Shown here one piece after another: positions 16,000-23,256 of a DNA stretch of 64,000 bases. A program made the position numbers and the translations under genes. The DNA is taken from positions 40,494 to 104,493 of the forward strand of contig DHSD01000027.1 in NCBI GenBank assembly GCA_002411365.1. Reading direction: 5' to 3'. The number at the start of each line of letters is the position of its first letter. The stretch's first letter is position 1. Under the pieces are notes generated by a model. The model did not search any database, was not told the DNA's origin, and was given only the letters and a program-made list of their open reading frames with translations. The stretch comes from Ruminococcaceae bacterium UBA5295. Its GTDB lineage: Bacteria > Bacillota > Clostridia > Oscillospirales > Acutalibacteraceae.

Positions 16000-17109
16000 T
16001 TATTTCTCAGGTTCATTCTCGCCGTAAAAACCGCTTTCAGGCTTTATGTCTATTTTCCATCCTGTAAGGCGGGCGGCAAGGCGGGCATTCTGGCCCTTGT
16101 TGCCGATAGCAAGCGAAAGCTGGCTGTCAGGCACGCTGACACGGCATGCACGGGAACCATCCTCAGCCGGCACGACATCAAGCACATTCGCCGGCGACAG
16201 AGCAGAAGCAATGAACTTGCACGGGTCATCACTGTACTCTATTATGTCTATTTTTTCACCGCCAAGCTCATCTACTACATGGTTTACCCTCGTGCTCTTA
16301 GCGCCTATGCATGCGCCTACGGCATCTACGTCTGGGTTATGGCTCGTGACGGCGATTTTTGTGCGTGAACCGGCCTCGCGCGATATTGCCTTTATCTCGA
16401 CTGTCCCGTCATATATCTCAGGCACTTCTTCTTCAAACAGGCGGCGCACAAGATCCGGGTGCACACGGCTGATAATTGCGCGCGGGCCGCGCTCCGTCTC
16501 GCGCACGTCAACTACATACACTTTTATGTGGTCACCGGAATGCAGCGCTTCGCCCGGCACCTGCTCCGACTTAGGCAAAACCGCTTCGGCATGGCCTATC
16601 TGAAGCGTCGCGGCCCCCGTGCGCGGGTCTACCTGGTCAACAACAGCCGAAACAAGCTCCTGGTGCTTGCTCTCAAACTCCTGCAGCATCCTGCTGCGCT
16701 CGCCTTCCCTTACGCCCTGCCTGATTATGTTTCTCGCCGTCATGGCTGCAATGCGCCCAAAATCCCTCGTGTTAAGCGGCACCGCAACAGTCTCGCCTAC
16801 AGAAGCCGTAGGGTCAACCGTACGCGCTTTTTCCAACAGGATTTCTTTGCCCGGCACAGTCACGTTATCGACGACAGTTTTGTTTAGAAAAACCTGAAAT
16901 ATTCCTTTTGCCTGGTCTGTGTTCACGATGCAGTTGTCGTTGTCATAGCTGTTTTTGCAAGCTGTGATTATTGCTTTTTTAATGCGCTCCAGCATGAAGT
17001 CGACGGAAATGCCCCGTTCTTTCTCAAGCGACTGCAGGGCTGCAAAAATTTCGGCACTGCTGTTTTCCTCGTTATCCTTGCTGCTTTTTTTGCTTTTGCT
17101 TCTGCTCAT
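16000..17109 (-). CDS. nusA: transcription termination/antitermination protein NusA
   Basis: NusA binds RNA polymerase and nascent RNA, promoting pausing and intrinsic termination. At 369 residues it is the short Gram-positive form without the acidic C-terminal repeats. The N-terminal polymerase-binding domain (to about 125), S1 domain (about 130-200) and two KH domains are recognisable, with EVPEIYDGTVEIKAISREAGSRTKIAV in KH1 and SLAIGNKGQNARLAARLTGWKIDI in KH2. GGAGGAGAATG precedes the ATG. A promoter-terminator leader upstream of rimP may place the operon under NusA-sensitive attenuation. Confidence 0.97.
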   Translation of the reverse strand: MSRSKSKKSSKDNEENSSAEIFAALQSLEKERGISVDFMLERIKKAIITACKNSYDNDNCIVNTDQAKGIFQVFLNKTVVDNVTVPGKEILLEKARTVDPTASVGETVAVPLNTRDFGRIAAMTARNIIRQGVREGERSRMLQEFESKHQELVSAVVDQVDPRTGAATLQIGHAEAVLPKSEQVPGEALHSGDHIKVYVVDVRETERGPRAIISRVHPDLVRRLFEEEVPEIYDGTVEIKAISREAGSRTKIAVTSHNPDVDAVGACIGAKSTRVNHVVDELGGEKIDIIEYSDDPCKFIASALSPANVLDVVPAEDGSRACRVSVPDSQLSLAIGNKGQNARLAARLTGWKIDIKPESGFYGENEPEK

Positions 17110-17115
17110 GGTTTT

Positions 17116-17607
17116 TCATTCTCCTCCAAAAAAATCATCTTCACGCAGCCGCACCGAAGAGGTTTCCCTGCGAGAGATCTCTTCCGGATCTCCGGAATCC
17201 GGCAAAACGGTGAATGTGCTGCCCGAAAATGCCGTAAGCTTCCCGGTGATTACGCGGCGCCCATCTTCACCCGGGCGTATAAGGCGCACCGTTACCTCGC
17301 TGCCAATGTATGCCTCAAAATGCTCCGGCCTTGTGAGCTCGCGGTCAATGCCGGGCGACGAGACCTCAAGGCAATATGTGTCTGGCACCGGGTCGAGCTT
17401 ATCAAGCGGCCCGTTAATCGCACGGCTCAGGTTTTCACAGTCCTCAATGCCCACACCGCCGGGCTTGTCGATAAATATGCGAAGGTACCACGCGCCACCC
17501 TCTTTTACATAGTGTACATCCCAGACCGAAAGCCCAAGCTCTGCCGCATAAGGCTTAACAAACTTCCTGACTGTCTCGGCAACGCCGCCCCGTTTTCTGT
17601 CAGCCAA
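17116..17607 (-). CDS. rimP: ribosome maturation factor RimP
   Basis: RimP helps 30S assembly. The 163-residue protein carries the family core AAELGLSVWDVHYVKEGGAWYLRIFIDKPGGVGIEDCENLSRAI and the middle motif YCLEVSSPGIDRELTRPEHFEAYIG. I start it at a TTG (17605-17607) preceded by TATGAGGTGAATGG; starts further upstream would read through the terminator hairpin at 17632-17655. It is the first gene of the nusA-infB operon and ends six bases before the nusA ATG. Confidence 0.93.
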   Translation of the reverse strand: MADRKRGGVAETVRKFVKPYAAELGLSVWDVHYVKEGGAWYLRIFIDKPGGVGIEDCENLSRAINGPLDKLDPVPDTYCLEVSSPGIDRELTRPEHFEAYIGSEVTVRLIRPGEDGRRVITGKLTAFSGSTFTVLPDSGDPEEISRRETSSVRLREDDFFGGE

Positions 17608-17621
17608 ACCATTCACCTCAT

Positions 17622-17655
17622 AATACAAACAAAAGAGCGGGTCGCCCCACTCTTT
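17622..17655 (-). terminator. leader terminator upstream of rimP
   Basis: On the minus strand AAAGAGTGGG pairs with CCCGCTCTTT, one G-T pair, followed by TTTGTTTGTATT, and the rimP ribosome site begins a few bases later. A strong promoter lies just upstream (17682-17710), so this is either the spoVT terminator or an attenuator of the rimP operon, or both. Confidence 0.7.
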
Positions 17656-17681
17656 CATCCTCACTTTAATATTCTTATAAG

Positions 17682-17710
17682 ATTTTAGCACATTCCGGCC
17701 TGAAATGCAA
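17682..17710 (-). promoter_or_regulatory. promoter of the rimP-nusA-infB operon
   Basis: The minus strand has TTGCAT (17705-17710), a 17-base spacer and TAAAAT (17682-17687), with TG one base before the -10 element. It overlaps the first bases after the spoVT stop and would initiate about 25 bases upstream of the leader terminator. Confidence 0.65.
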
Positions 17711-17720
17711 GTGTCTAAGA

Positions 17721-18260
17721 TCATTCTTCCATCTGTTTTCCAAGGAATGACGCGGCTACCTGAACGAGCTTTGCGGCCGTTTCAATAGGAATGTTTTCTT
17801 CATTTTCTGGCTGGAAGACAATTACGGCGCCCGCAACGTCGCTTGCCGCCAAAATCGGGCAGATTATTTCCGCCGGCCGGTTTATCCCTTCCACAGGAAT
17901 GACTTTCTCACCTGACGTGGAAAGATATGTGCGGCGTGCCTGCACGCATTCCTCCATCTCGGGTGTAACGCGACGCTCCATATATTCCTTGCGCGAAACG
18001 CCGGACGCCGCCACGATGTGGTCGCGGTCACTAATTACCGTAGGCAGGCCGGCAGTGCGGTTCAGAACTTCAGCATATTGTGAAGCGAAAGTCGAAAGCT
18101 CACCGACCGGAGAATATTTTTTGAAAATCACGCCTCCCTGAGAGTCCGTAAATATCTCGAGGGCATCTCCTTCGCGTATGCGCAGCGTTCGGCGGATTTC
18201 TTTCGGTATTACAATGCGCCCAAGGTCGTCTATCCTTCGTACGATGCCTGTTGCTTTCAT
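17721..18260 (-). CDS. spoVT: stage V sporulation protein T
   Basis: SpoVT is a DNA-binding regulator of late forespore genes in endospore formers. The 179-residue protein has an N-terminal AbrB-type swapped-hairpin domain (GRIVIPKEIRRTLRIREGDALEIF) and a C-terminal GAF-like domain, the SpoVT architecture. Homology runs from the first methionine, which follows AGGAGGAAGAT. It is direct evidence that the organism belongs to an endospore-forming lineage. A sigma-G-like promoter is visible upstream. Confidence 0.95.
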   Translation of the reverse strand: MKATGIVRRIDDLGRIVIPKEIRRTLRIREGDALEIFTDSQGGVIFKKYSPVGELSTFASQYAEVLNRTAGLPTVISDRDHIVAASGVSRKEYMERRVTPEMEECVQARRTYLSTSGEKVIPVEGINRPAEIICPILAASDVAGAVIVFQPENEENIPIETAAKLVQVAASFLGKQMEE

Positions 18261-18297
18261 ATTATCTTCCTCCTAAAACGCAACGGTTTAATAATCT

Positions 18298-18326
18298 TAG
18301 TATCCGCAGGAAAAAGCGGGCTATAC
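18298..18326 (-). promoter_or_regulatory. sigma-G-like promoter of spoVT
   Basis: On the minus strand GTATA (18322-18326) and GATACTA (18298-18304) lie 17 bases apart, close to the forespore sigma-G pattern GHATR and CATnnTA, about 40 bases before spoVT. In B. subtilis spoVT is sigma-G dependent. The match is short and not exact. Confidence 0.4.
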
Positions 18327-18415
18327 TTATTTTTTCCATTTAAGCCAAAGAAACAAAAAGCGGGCCGCCTTTTTTCAAAAGCAAGCCCTCCGCATATGCG
18401 CAATGCAAAATCATC

Positions 18416-18444
18416 TTGCCAGCCTGCACAAAGGGGGTTATAAT
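18416..18444 (+). promoter_or_regulatory. promoter of the 18.5 kb lipoprotein gene
   Basis: TTGCCA (18416-18421), a 17-base spacer and TATAAT (18439-18444) precede the lipoprotein start by 40 bases. The hexamers are near-consensus for the housekeeping sigma factor. Confidence 0.7.
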
Positions 18445-18483
18445 TTATATCAATGTAAATTAAATGTCATTGGGGGAACTTTC

Positions 18484-18930
18484 GTGAAAAAATCGCTGAA
18501 GTTCTGCGTGGCTGCCCTTGCCGCAGCCGTTGTTGCTGCTTTTGCGGGCTGCTCGGCACGCACGGCAATATCTGCAGATGATTTTCAGAAGCAGGCCAAG
18601 AGCTCCGGTTTCTCTGTATCCGAAGCGGCAGGCAATGATTCCGGCGCGGAGAAAAGCCTTGTAGCAACAAAGGACGGCTCCGACGTTGAAATAGATTTCC
18701 ATGCCTTTTCGGATGCAGGCAATGCGCAGGGCTGGTACACGTCACAAAAAGGCAGCCTCGCCAGCTCAGGAAAGGTTGTTGTTGACAGCGACAACTACAA
18801 TAAATACACACTCGCAAACGGCGAGATGTACTATGTACTTGTCCGCATGGACAAAACAGCCATTTTATGCAAAACGACAACCGACAAGAAAAACGAGGCC
18901 GACAGTTTTCTGAAAACAATCCATTACTGA
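18484..18930 (+). CDS. small putative lipoprotein of unknown function
   Basis: A 148-residue exported protein. It begins KKSLKFCVAALAAAVVAAFAGC, a type II signal peptide with the lipobox AFAGC, so the mature protein should be anchored on the outer face of the membrane through Cys. The rest alternates charged and aromatic residues and has no Cys-rich or catalytic signature that I recognise; the order FSVSEAA, VEIDFHAF and YKYTLANGEMYYVLVRMDKTAILC suggests a small beta domain. The GTG start follows GGGGGAACTTTC. It stands alone between its own promoter and a strong terminator. Confidence 0.75.
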   Translation: MKKSLKFCVAALAAAVVAAFAGCSARTAISADDFQKQAKSSGFSVSEAAGNDSGAEKSLVATKDGSDVEIDFHAFSDAGNAQGWYTSQKGSLASSGKVVVDSDNYNKYTLANGEMYYVLVRMDKTAILCKTTTDKKNEADSFLKTIHY

Positions 18931-18946
18931 CTGTATTAATCTATAG

Positions 18947-18989
18947 AAAGATCCCCCGGACGCATGTTATGCTGTTCCGGGGGATCTTT
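18947..18989. terminator. bidirectional terminator
   Basis: AAAGATCCCCCGGA (18947-18960) and TCCGGGGGATCTTT (18976-18989) form a perfect 14-bp stem flanked by A and T tracts. It separates the plus-strand lipoprotein gene from the convergent Nudix gene. Confidence 0.9.
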
Positions 18990-18993
18990 CTGC

Positions 18994-19422
18994 CTACGGC
19001 ATCAGTTTTTTTACCGCTTCCTCAGCATGGTGCAGCAGAGCAGGCTCAATATCTGGATAAGTCAGCTCGCCCGGCACTCCGTCAAAAAATTCTACGTGCC
19101 ACGTTTCAGAATCCGGGAAGGCAAAAAACTCTTGTATCTCGGCGAAATAGAGCATTCCGAAAATCTGCCCGCCGGATTCTTCTTTCACTTTGTAAACGCA
19201 GACCGGAACCATGCGGAATCTTGCAGCACCTGTTTTTTCATAGAGCCAGCGGCGCGCAGTTTCTTCTATATTTTCGTCTGATTTTCTGCTTCCGCACGGA
19301 ATTTCATAGGTATCCCGGCCTTTTCCCTTGCAGAACACCCATTTCCCATGGTAGTGTGAAGCGACCGCTGCAAATTTCAGCGTGTCATCGTCGGCACTTT
19401 CCATAAAAAAGACTTCATGCAT
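18994..19422 (-). CDS. Nudix-fold protein with a degenerate Nudix box
   Basis: A 142-residue protein. The segment 44-66 lines up with the Nudix box GX5EX7REUXEEXGU: Gly44, Glu50, Arg58, Leu60, Glu62 and Gly65 are kept, but the two metal-binding glutamates expected at 59 and 63 are Trp and Lys. Wild-type Nudix enzymes hydrolyse nucleoside diphosphates linked to another moiety; loss of these residues predicts weak, changed or no hydrolysis. GGAGGGATTTC sets the ATG at 19422. It follows rpe by about 130 bases on the same strand and may share its transcript. Confidence 0.7.
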   Translation of the reverse strand: MHEVFFMESADDDTLKFAAVASHYHGKWVFCKGKGRDTYEIPCGSRKSDENIEETARRWLYEKTGAARFRMVPVCVYKVKEESGGQIFGMLYFAEIQEFFAFPDSETWHVEFFDGVPGELTYPDIEPALLHHAEEAVKKLMP

Positions 19423-19552
19423 GAAATCCCTCCATAATGAAAAACTCTTCCAGCGCAAATAAAACGCATTATAAAACCCCGATGGCAAGAGCACAGGCAT
19501 ACCGGCTCCTGCCGCATATCAAAAGCCAACAGGTAACAGCCCTGCAACAAGT

Positions 19553-20203
19553 TTAAAAGTTGCTGCCGGCACCCTTCAGTTTCCTAATTGCCTCGGCCGC
19601 ATCCGGAGCTCCAAAAACCGCCGTTCCCGCAACACAGACATCAACCCCGGCATCCGCAGCTATGCTCACTGTGTCAGCATTAATGCCACCGTCAACTTCA
19701 ACAAGTAAATCCGGCTTTTTCTTTTTCAGTGCGCGCACTTTGGGCATCATATCAACCATAAATTTCTGGCCGCCGAAACCCGGTTCCACAGTCATCACAA
19801 GCACAAGGAACAGGCTTTCAAGATATGGGAATACAGCCTCAACAGGCGTTGCAGGCTTAATTGCCATGGCCGGCTTTGCGCCGCTCGCCACTATGGCATC
19901 TATAACTTTCTGCGGATCTTTAACAGCTTCAAAATGGAATGATATAATATCTGCTCCCGCCCTGCGGAATTCCGTTAGGTACCTCAGCGGGTCATCCACC
20001 ATGAGGTGAACGTCAAAAGGCTTTTTTGTGCAGCAGCGCACCGCTGCCACCACAGGCGGCCCAAATGTAAAGTTCGGCACAAAGCGACCGTCCATCACAT
20101 CAAGGTGGATCCAGTCGGCGCCAGCTTTATCTGCACGGGCAATCTCGCTGCCAAGCCTTGAAAAATCTGAAGCCAGTATCGACGGTGCTACCAACATGTC
20201 CAT
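19553..20203 (-). CDS. rpe: ribulose-phosphate 3-epimerase
   Basis: Rpe interconverts ribulose-5-phosphate and xylulose-5-phosphate in the pentose phosphate pathway. The 216-residue TIM barrel has APSILASDFSRLG, WIHLDVMDGRFVPN with the metal-binding His and Asp, HLMVDDP, MTVEPGFGGQKF and VEVDGGIN. Two ATG codons lie six bases apart behind GGAGAGG, so the start may be 20203 or 20197. Unlike in Bacillus, it is not in an rsgA-prkC cluster; it has its own promoter and is downstream of a small independent transcript. Confidence 0.95.
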   Translation of the reverse strand: MDMLVAPSILASDFSRLGSEIARADKAGADWIHLDVMDGRFVPNFTFGPPVVAAVRCCTKKPFDVHLMVDDPLRYLTEFRRAGADIISFHFEAVKDPQKVIDAIVASGAKPAMAIKPATPVEAVFPYLESLFLVLVMTVEPGFGGQKFMVDMMPKVRALKKKKPDLLVEVDGGINADTVSIAADAGVDVCVAGTAVFGAPDAAEAIRKLKGAGSNF

Positions 20204-20220
20204 TCATCCTCTCCACGCAT

Positions 20221-20249
20221 ATTGTAACCCAATCCGCCTGCAATTTCAA
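20221..20249 (-). promoter_or_regulatory. rpe promoter
   Basis: On the minus strand TTGAAA (20244-20249), a 17-base spacer and TACAAT (20221-20226) lie about 18 bases before the rpe start. This gives rpe a start site downstream of the 20272-20309 terminator. Confidence 0.7.
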
Positions 20250-20271
20250 CAAACCGCATATTCTTTTGCAC

Positions 20272-20309
20272 AAAAAGAGAACCGCCGGAAGAAAAATCCT
20301 TCCGGCGGT
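20272..20309 (-). terminator. intrinsic terminator ending the 20.4 kb transcript
   Basis: On the minus strand ACCGCCGGAAG and CTTCCGGCGGT form a perfect 11-bp stem with a short loop, followed by TCTCTTTTTG. It ends the small transcription unit and any read-through from the upstream YabE-like gene. Confidence 0.9.
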
Positions 20310-20416
20310 CGATCTATAATCAAGCGGTTTAAATATATTGCCCCGCTACAGTATTATATGCATAAAAATGGATTTTGGCCGTTAAAAGCGCCTCGCCGGA
20401 TTTTCGGAAGTACAAT
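20272..20416 (-). ncRNA. candidate small non-coding RNA (about 145 nt)
   Basis: A consensus promoter at 20423-20451 should start a transcript near 20416 that runs to the terminator at 20272-20309. The interval has no open reading frame with a ribosome site; the only ATG gives five codons. Near the 5' end CGCCGGA on the plus strand (20394-20400) and TCCGGCG (20301-20307) are complementary in the RNA, so the 5' region could pair with the terminator arm. Because rpe has its own promoter after the terminator, the unit looks independent. I recognise no Rfam family. Confidence 0.5.
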
Positions 20417-20422
20417 GTTCCT

Positions 20423-20451
20423 ATCATAGCTTCCGATTCCCATACTGTCAA
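20423..20451 (-). promoter_or_regulatory. promoter of the candidate small RNA
   Basis: On the minus strand TTGACA (20446-20451), a 17-base spacer and TATGAT (20423-20428) match the housekeeping consensus closely. The promoter sits inside an inverted repeat, AGCGCCTCG (20388-20396 on the plus strand) with CGAGGCGCT (20453-20461). Confidence 0.75.
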
Positions 20452-20497
20452 GCGAGGCGCTGAAAGTGGCTCTCACACGGAGGTGCCCCCTGTGGCC

Positions 20498-21811
20498 TTA
20501 ATCAAGGACATAAACATTCATTGTCCTGCTGCCAAACTCCATGCATTGGCTATACGAAGAGTAATAAAGGTCAGCAATAATACGGCCGCTCATTGCAGCA
20601 CCGCCTGTATCTGCCGCAACGGCATAGCCGTAAACGGCACTGCCGTCAGGCGAGCAGATATAAAGCCTTGAGCCATACGGAATCAATTTCGGATTTACAG
20701 CAACACGGCCAAATGCTGCCGGTAGCCCTGTAGAAGTTGTAGTGCCCGTGCAGTAACATGTGCATGTTCCGTGGTATACTTTGCGGTAAGAAACGGTCTG
20801 GCCGTCCTGGTCTATAAGCGTACCATCGGCGCAAACGGCCGCGCTATCCCTGGTTTTCTGCTTTGTGCCTATAACCACCACTTTATCCACCGGCTGCTTT
20901 GTAACAGACGAGCTGACAATAGAAGAATCAGCTACTTTGCCGTTGCAAATCTTCTGGCGAGTTACAACAGCGCGCACACCGTTTTGGCCATGCGTTTTAA
21001 CATTTTTTGTGCCGGCTTCAACGGAGCAGTCTTTTTGTGTAACGGTTGAGTAAGGAACCGCCTGCGTAGAAGTAACATCTTTGTATGAAACACGGATAAT
21101 ATTTATCTTCATGCCTTCCGAAACAGATGTTTTAAGGCCAGGCTCAGGTAAGTCTTCCGCCTTAAGTGATATTTTCATCTGATCCAGGGCATTTGAAACA
21201 CTGCCTTCACCTACAACGGCGGAAATTGTTTTGCCATTATCGGCTATGGTTACATGATAGTTGCGCTTCACTGCAATGGACATACCATCGCTCACGGCAT
21301 CAGAAAGCTTTTTGGAAGTATCATCGAGCTTTCCTACCACAACTCCAGCTTCTCTGAGCGCGTCCGCAACAGTGTCACCATAATGCGCCAATACGGATTT
21401 TCCCTTGCCGTCTGCAGCAACAGTAACACGCTTAGCCGTTTTGACACTGACAACTATATCTGCCTTGATGTTTTTCTTTTCTCCGCTGCCAGCAAAACCG
21501 ACCTCGTCATTTTCCGCGGCTGAAACCCCGGCGCGCTTAAGGATTCTGTACGGGTTCTTCTCCATCTCCTCGGAATCGAGGCTGACAACATTCGTTTCCT
21601 TCCCATCAACAACAACGGCAGCCTGTTTTGTTGCTGCCATTGCCGTGACAACAGAGCCTACCGTAATGCCAACCATAACAACAAGGGAAACGGCCCTGCG
21701 GAGGATTTGCTCTTTCTGTTCTTTTTCGACAAAAGAGATGGCCGCATAACGGCCAGCGCCGCACAATTTACCAATCAGCTTTTTAAAGCCGGATTTTTTA
21801 AGAGACTTCAA
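20498..21811 (-). CDS. yabE: YabE-like cell-wall protein: DUF348 repeats, G5 domain and 3D domain
   Basis: A 437-residue secreted or membrane-anchored protein. An N-terminal hydrophobic segment (ILRRAVSLVVMVGITVGSVVTAMA) is followed by ubiquitin-like DUF348 modules (DGKGKSVLAHYGDTVADALREAGV and a second copy near VGEGSVSNAL), a G5 domain (PYSTVTQKDCSVEAGTKNVKTHGQNG) and a C-terminal 3D domain with VAVNPKLIPYGSRLYI and AADTGGAAMSGRIIADLYY, whose aspartates define the fold. Relatives of this YabE/resuscitation-factor-like group are murein lytic enzymes. A TTG start at 21811 behind AAGGGTGATTACA is chosen over a GTG too close to the ribosome site. Confidence 0.85.
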   Translation of the reverse strand: MKSLKKSGFKKLIGKLCGAGRYAAISFVEKEQKEQILRRAVSLVVMVGITVGSVVTAMAATKQAAVVVDGKETNVVSLDSEEMEKNPYRILKRAGVSAAENDEVGFAGSGEKKNIKADIVVSVKTAKRVTVAADGKGKSVLAHYGDTVADALREAGVVVGKLDDTSKKLSDAVSDGMSIAVKRNYHVTIADNGKTISAVVGEGSVSNALDQMKISLKAEDLPEPGLKTSVSEGMKINIIRVSYKDVTSTQAVPYSTVTQKDCSVEAGTKNVKTHGQNGVRAVVTRQKICNGKVADSSIVSSSVTKQPVDKVVVIGTKQKTRDSAAVCADGTLIDQDGQTVSYRKVYHGTCTCYCTGTTTSTGLPAAFGRVAVNPKLIPYGSRLYICSPDGSAVYGYAVAADTGGAAMSGRIIADLYYSSYSQCMEFGSRTMNVYVLD

Positions 21812-21908
21812 TGTAATCACCCTTTTCCTGAAGCTGCGGCAGGCAGTTTGCTGCGTGTTTTACTATCTGCCGCAAGCCTATTCATCGATATGTTCACTGA
21901 TGTTGGTT

Positions 21909-21937
21909 ATTATATTCGACGAAACGCTGTATGTCAA
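21909..21937 (-). promoter_or_regulatory. yabE promoter
   Basis: On the minus strand TTGACA (21932-21937), a 17-base spacer and TATAAT (21909-21914) form a full consensus promoter about 95 bases before the start codon. Confidence 0.8.
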
Positions 21938-21957
21938 ATGCAACTCGATTAACTTTT

Positions 21958-22075
21958 TGTGCACATTGTATATATTACAGATTTGAAATATTCTTGCTAA
22001 GCATAAATCTTCATTTTTTGATTGGCTTTATTCGTTTAAAGGTTTTTAAACAGGTCCCTTTATGTGCACATTGTA
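21958..22075. repeat. two direct copies of TGTGCACATTGTA
   Basis: The 13-base sequence occurs at 21958-21970 and 22063-22075, both on the plus strand, 105 bases apart and upstream of the yabE promoter. Each contains the palindrome TGTGCACA. They may be binding sites for a regulator. Confidence 0.5.
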
Positions 22076-22274
22076 AGAAAATGAGCGGTTACAATCCTGT
22101 TACAAATATTTCAGCGCTGTTTTAGTTTTATATTTGAAAAAAGTAATAGCCCCTGCACCATGAAAAGATCTTGCCAGTCAAGGCGCGGCGCGGCTTTTCG
22201 GCTTATTTCTAAATTCGGTTTATATTTGTTAAATGTGTCGATATTTTTTTCACCGCGAATATGATTTTTTAAAC

Positions 22275-22308
22275 AAAAATGCCGGTATGCAACAATATGC
22301 ACACCGGC
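22275..22308 (-). terminator. terminator after rpsI
   Basis: On the minus strand GCCGGTGTGC pairs with GCATACCGGC, followed by ATTTTTG. It closes the rplM-rpsI operon about 30 bases after the rpsI stop. Confidence 0.75.
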
Positions 22309-22340
22309 TGGATTTTCTTTTGTAAAATTAAAGGCTGAAC

Positions 22341-22742
22341 TCAGCGCTTGCTGAACTGCGGAGCGCGGCGGGCAGCTTTAAGGCCGTACTTCTTACGTTC
22401 CTTCATTCTTGGGTCACGTGTTAGCAATCCTGCTTTTTTGAGGATTGGGCGAAGGCCTTCTGAGTTATACTTCAGCAAAGCCCTTGAAATGCCGTGGCGG
22501 ATAGCACCGGCCTGACCGGTAACTCCACCGCCAGCCACACGGCAGACCACATCAAACTTTTCGTTTGTCTGTGTAAGCTCAAGCGGCTGGCGGATAATGG
22601 CCTTAAGTGTGTCAAGGCCGAAATAATCGTTGACGTCGCGGTCATTAACAGTGATTTTGCCGGAGCCCTGATAAAGCCTCACACGCGCAACGCTGCTTTT
22701 TCTTCTGCCTGTTCCGTAAAAAAATGGTGCTTTTTCGTACAT
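22341..22742 (-). CDS. rpsI: 30S ribosomal protein S9
   Basis: S9 binds the 3' major domain of 16S rRNA, and its C-terminal tail reaches the P site. The 133-residue protein has YGTGRRKSSVARVRL, the GGGVTGQAGAIRHGISRALL signature and the conserved ending AARRAPQFSKR. GGGAGGATTCAACTG precedes the ATG. It follows rplM by 15 bases in the standard rplM-rpsI pair. Confidence 0.98.
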   Translation of the reverse strand: MYEKAPFFYGTGRRKSSVARVRLYQGSGKITVNDRDVNDYFGLDTLKAIIRQPLELTQTNEKFDVVCRVAGGGVTGQAGAIRHGISRALLKYNSEGLRPILKKAGLLTRDPRMKERKKYGLKAARRAPQFSKR

Positions 22743-22757
22743 CAGTTGAATCCTCCC

Positions 22758-23186
22758 TTACAGTTCCCAGGCCTGAGGCTTCTGGGCGGCGTAGGTATGT
22801 TCTGCGCCTTCAAACAGGTGCAGCCTCGTCATGGCATGGCGGCCGATTGTCGTGTCAGGTATCATACCATCTATGGCAAGTTCCATTGCCTTGCATGGTT
22901 TTTCTGCCATCAGCGTTTTATAATTGACTTTTTTCATGTGGCCAATGTAAAGCGTTGGATGATACCAGATTTTTTTCTGTAATTTCTTGCCCGTGAGAAC
23001 GGCATTCCTGCAGTTGATGATAACGACGTTGTCGCCGCAATCTTCATGTGGCACAAAAGTGACTTTATGCTTTCCGCGCAGAAGTATGGCGGCCTGAGTG
23101 GCAACACGGCCAAGCGGTTTCCCGGCTGCGTCAATCACGTACCATCTACGCTGGATGTCACCTGCTTTTGGCATATAGGTAGACAT
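22758..23186 (-). CDS. rplM: 50S ribosomal protein L13
   Basis: L13 is an early-assembly large-subunit protein. The 142-residue sequence shows the family segments WYVIDAAGKPLGRVAT, DNVVIINCRNAVLTGKKLQKK and AIDGMIPDTTIGRHAMTRLHLFEGAEHTYAAQKP. The ATG at 23186 has GGAGGGAAATCT upstream; an in-frame ATG 51 bases earlier is too far upstream. Confidence 0.98.
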   Translation of the reverse strand: MSTYMPKAGDIQRRWYVIDAAGKPLGRVATQAAILLRGKHKVTFVPHEDCGDNVVIINCRNAVLTGKKLQKKIWYHPTLYIGHMKKVNYKTLMAEKPCKAMELAIDGMIPDTTIGRHAMTRLHLFEGAEHTYAAQKPQAWEL

Positions 23187-23227
23187 AGATTTCCCTCCTG
23201 ATTTTGATAAACTTGCAACTACACTTG

Positions 23228-23256
23228 ATTTTATCACCGCGCGTGCGATGTGTCAA
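23228..23256 (-). promoter_or_regulatory. rplM-rpsI promoter
   Basis: On the minus strand TTGACA (23251-23256), a 17-base spacer and TAAAAT (23228-23233) lie about 45 bases before the rplM start. Confidence 0.75.

Larger units (their letters stand above)
21812..22274. other. 463-bp AT-rich intergenic region upstream of yabE
   Basis: This gap holds the yabE promoter at 21909-21937, a leader hairpin with arms GCGGCAG and CTGCCGC near 21840-21875, and two copies of a 13-base repeat. The remaining 200 bp toward rpsI is AT-rich with a short GC-rich stretch near 22180-22200. I see no plausible gene; a 63-codon minus-strand frame at 22111-22302 has no ribosome site. Confidence 0.6.

Noticed and set aside
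18311..18365. Direct repeat AAAAAGCGGGC upstream of spoVT
   Set aside because: Two 11-base copies lie in a short GC/A-rich stretch. No matching site elsewhere in the window, and the position does not suit the promoter; it was not pursued.
22111..22302. A 63-codon minus-strand frame between yabE and rpsI
   Set aside because: No ribosome site, low complexity and overlap with the rpsI terminator.
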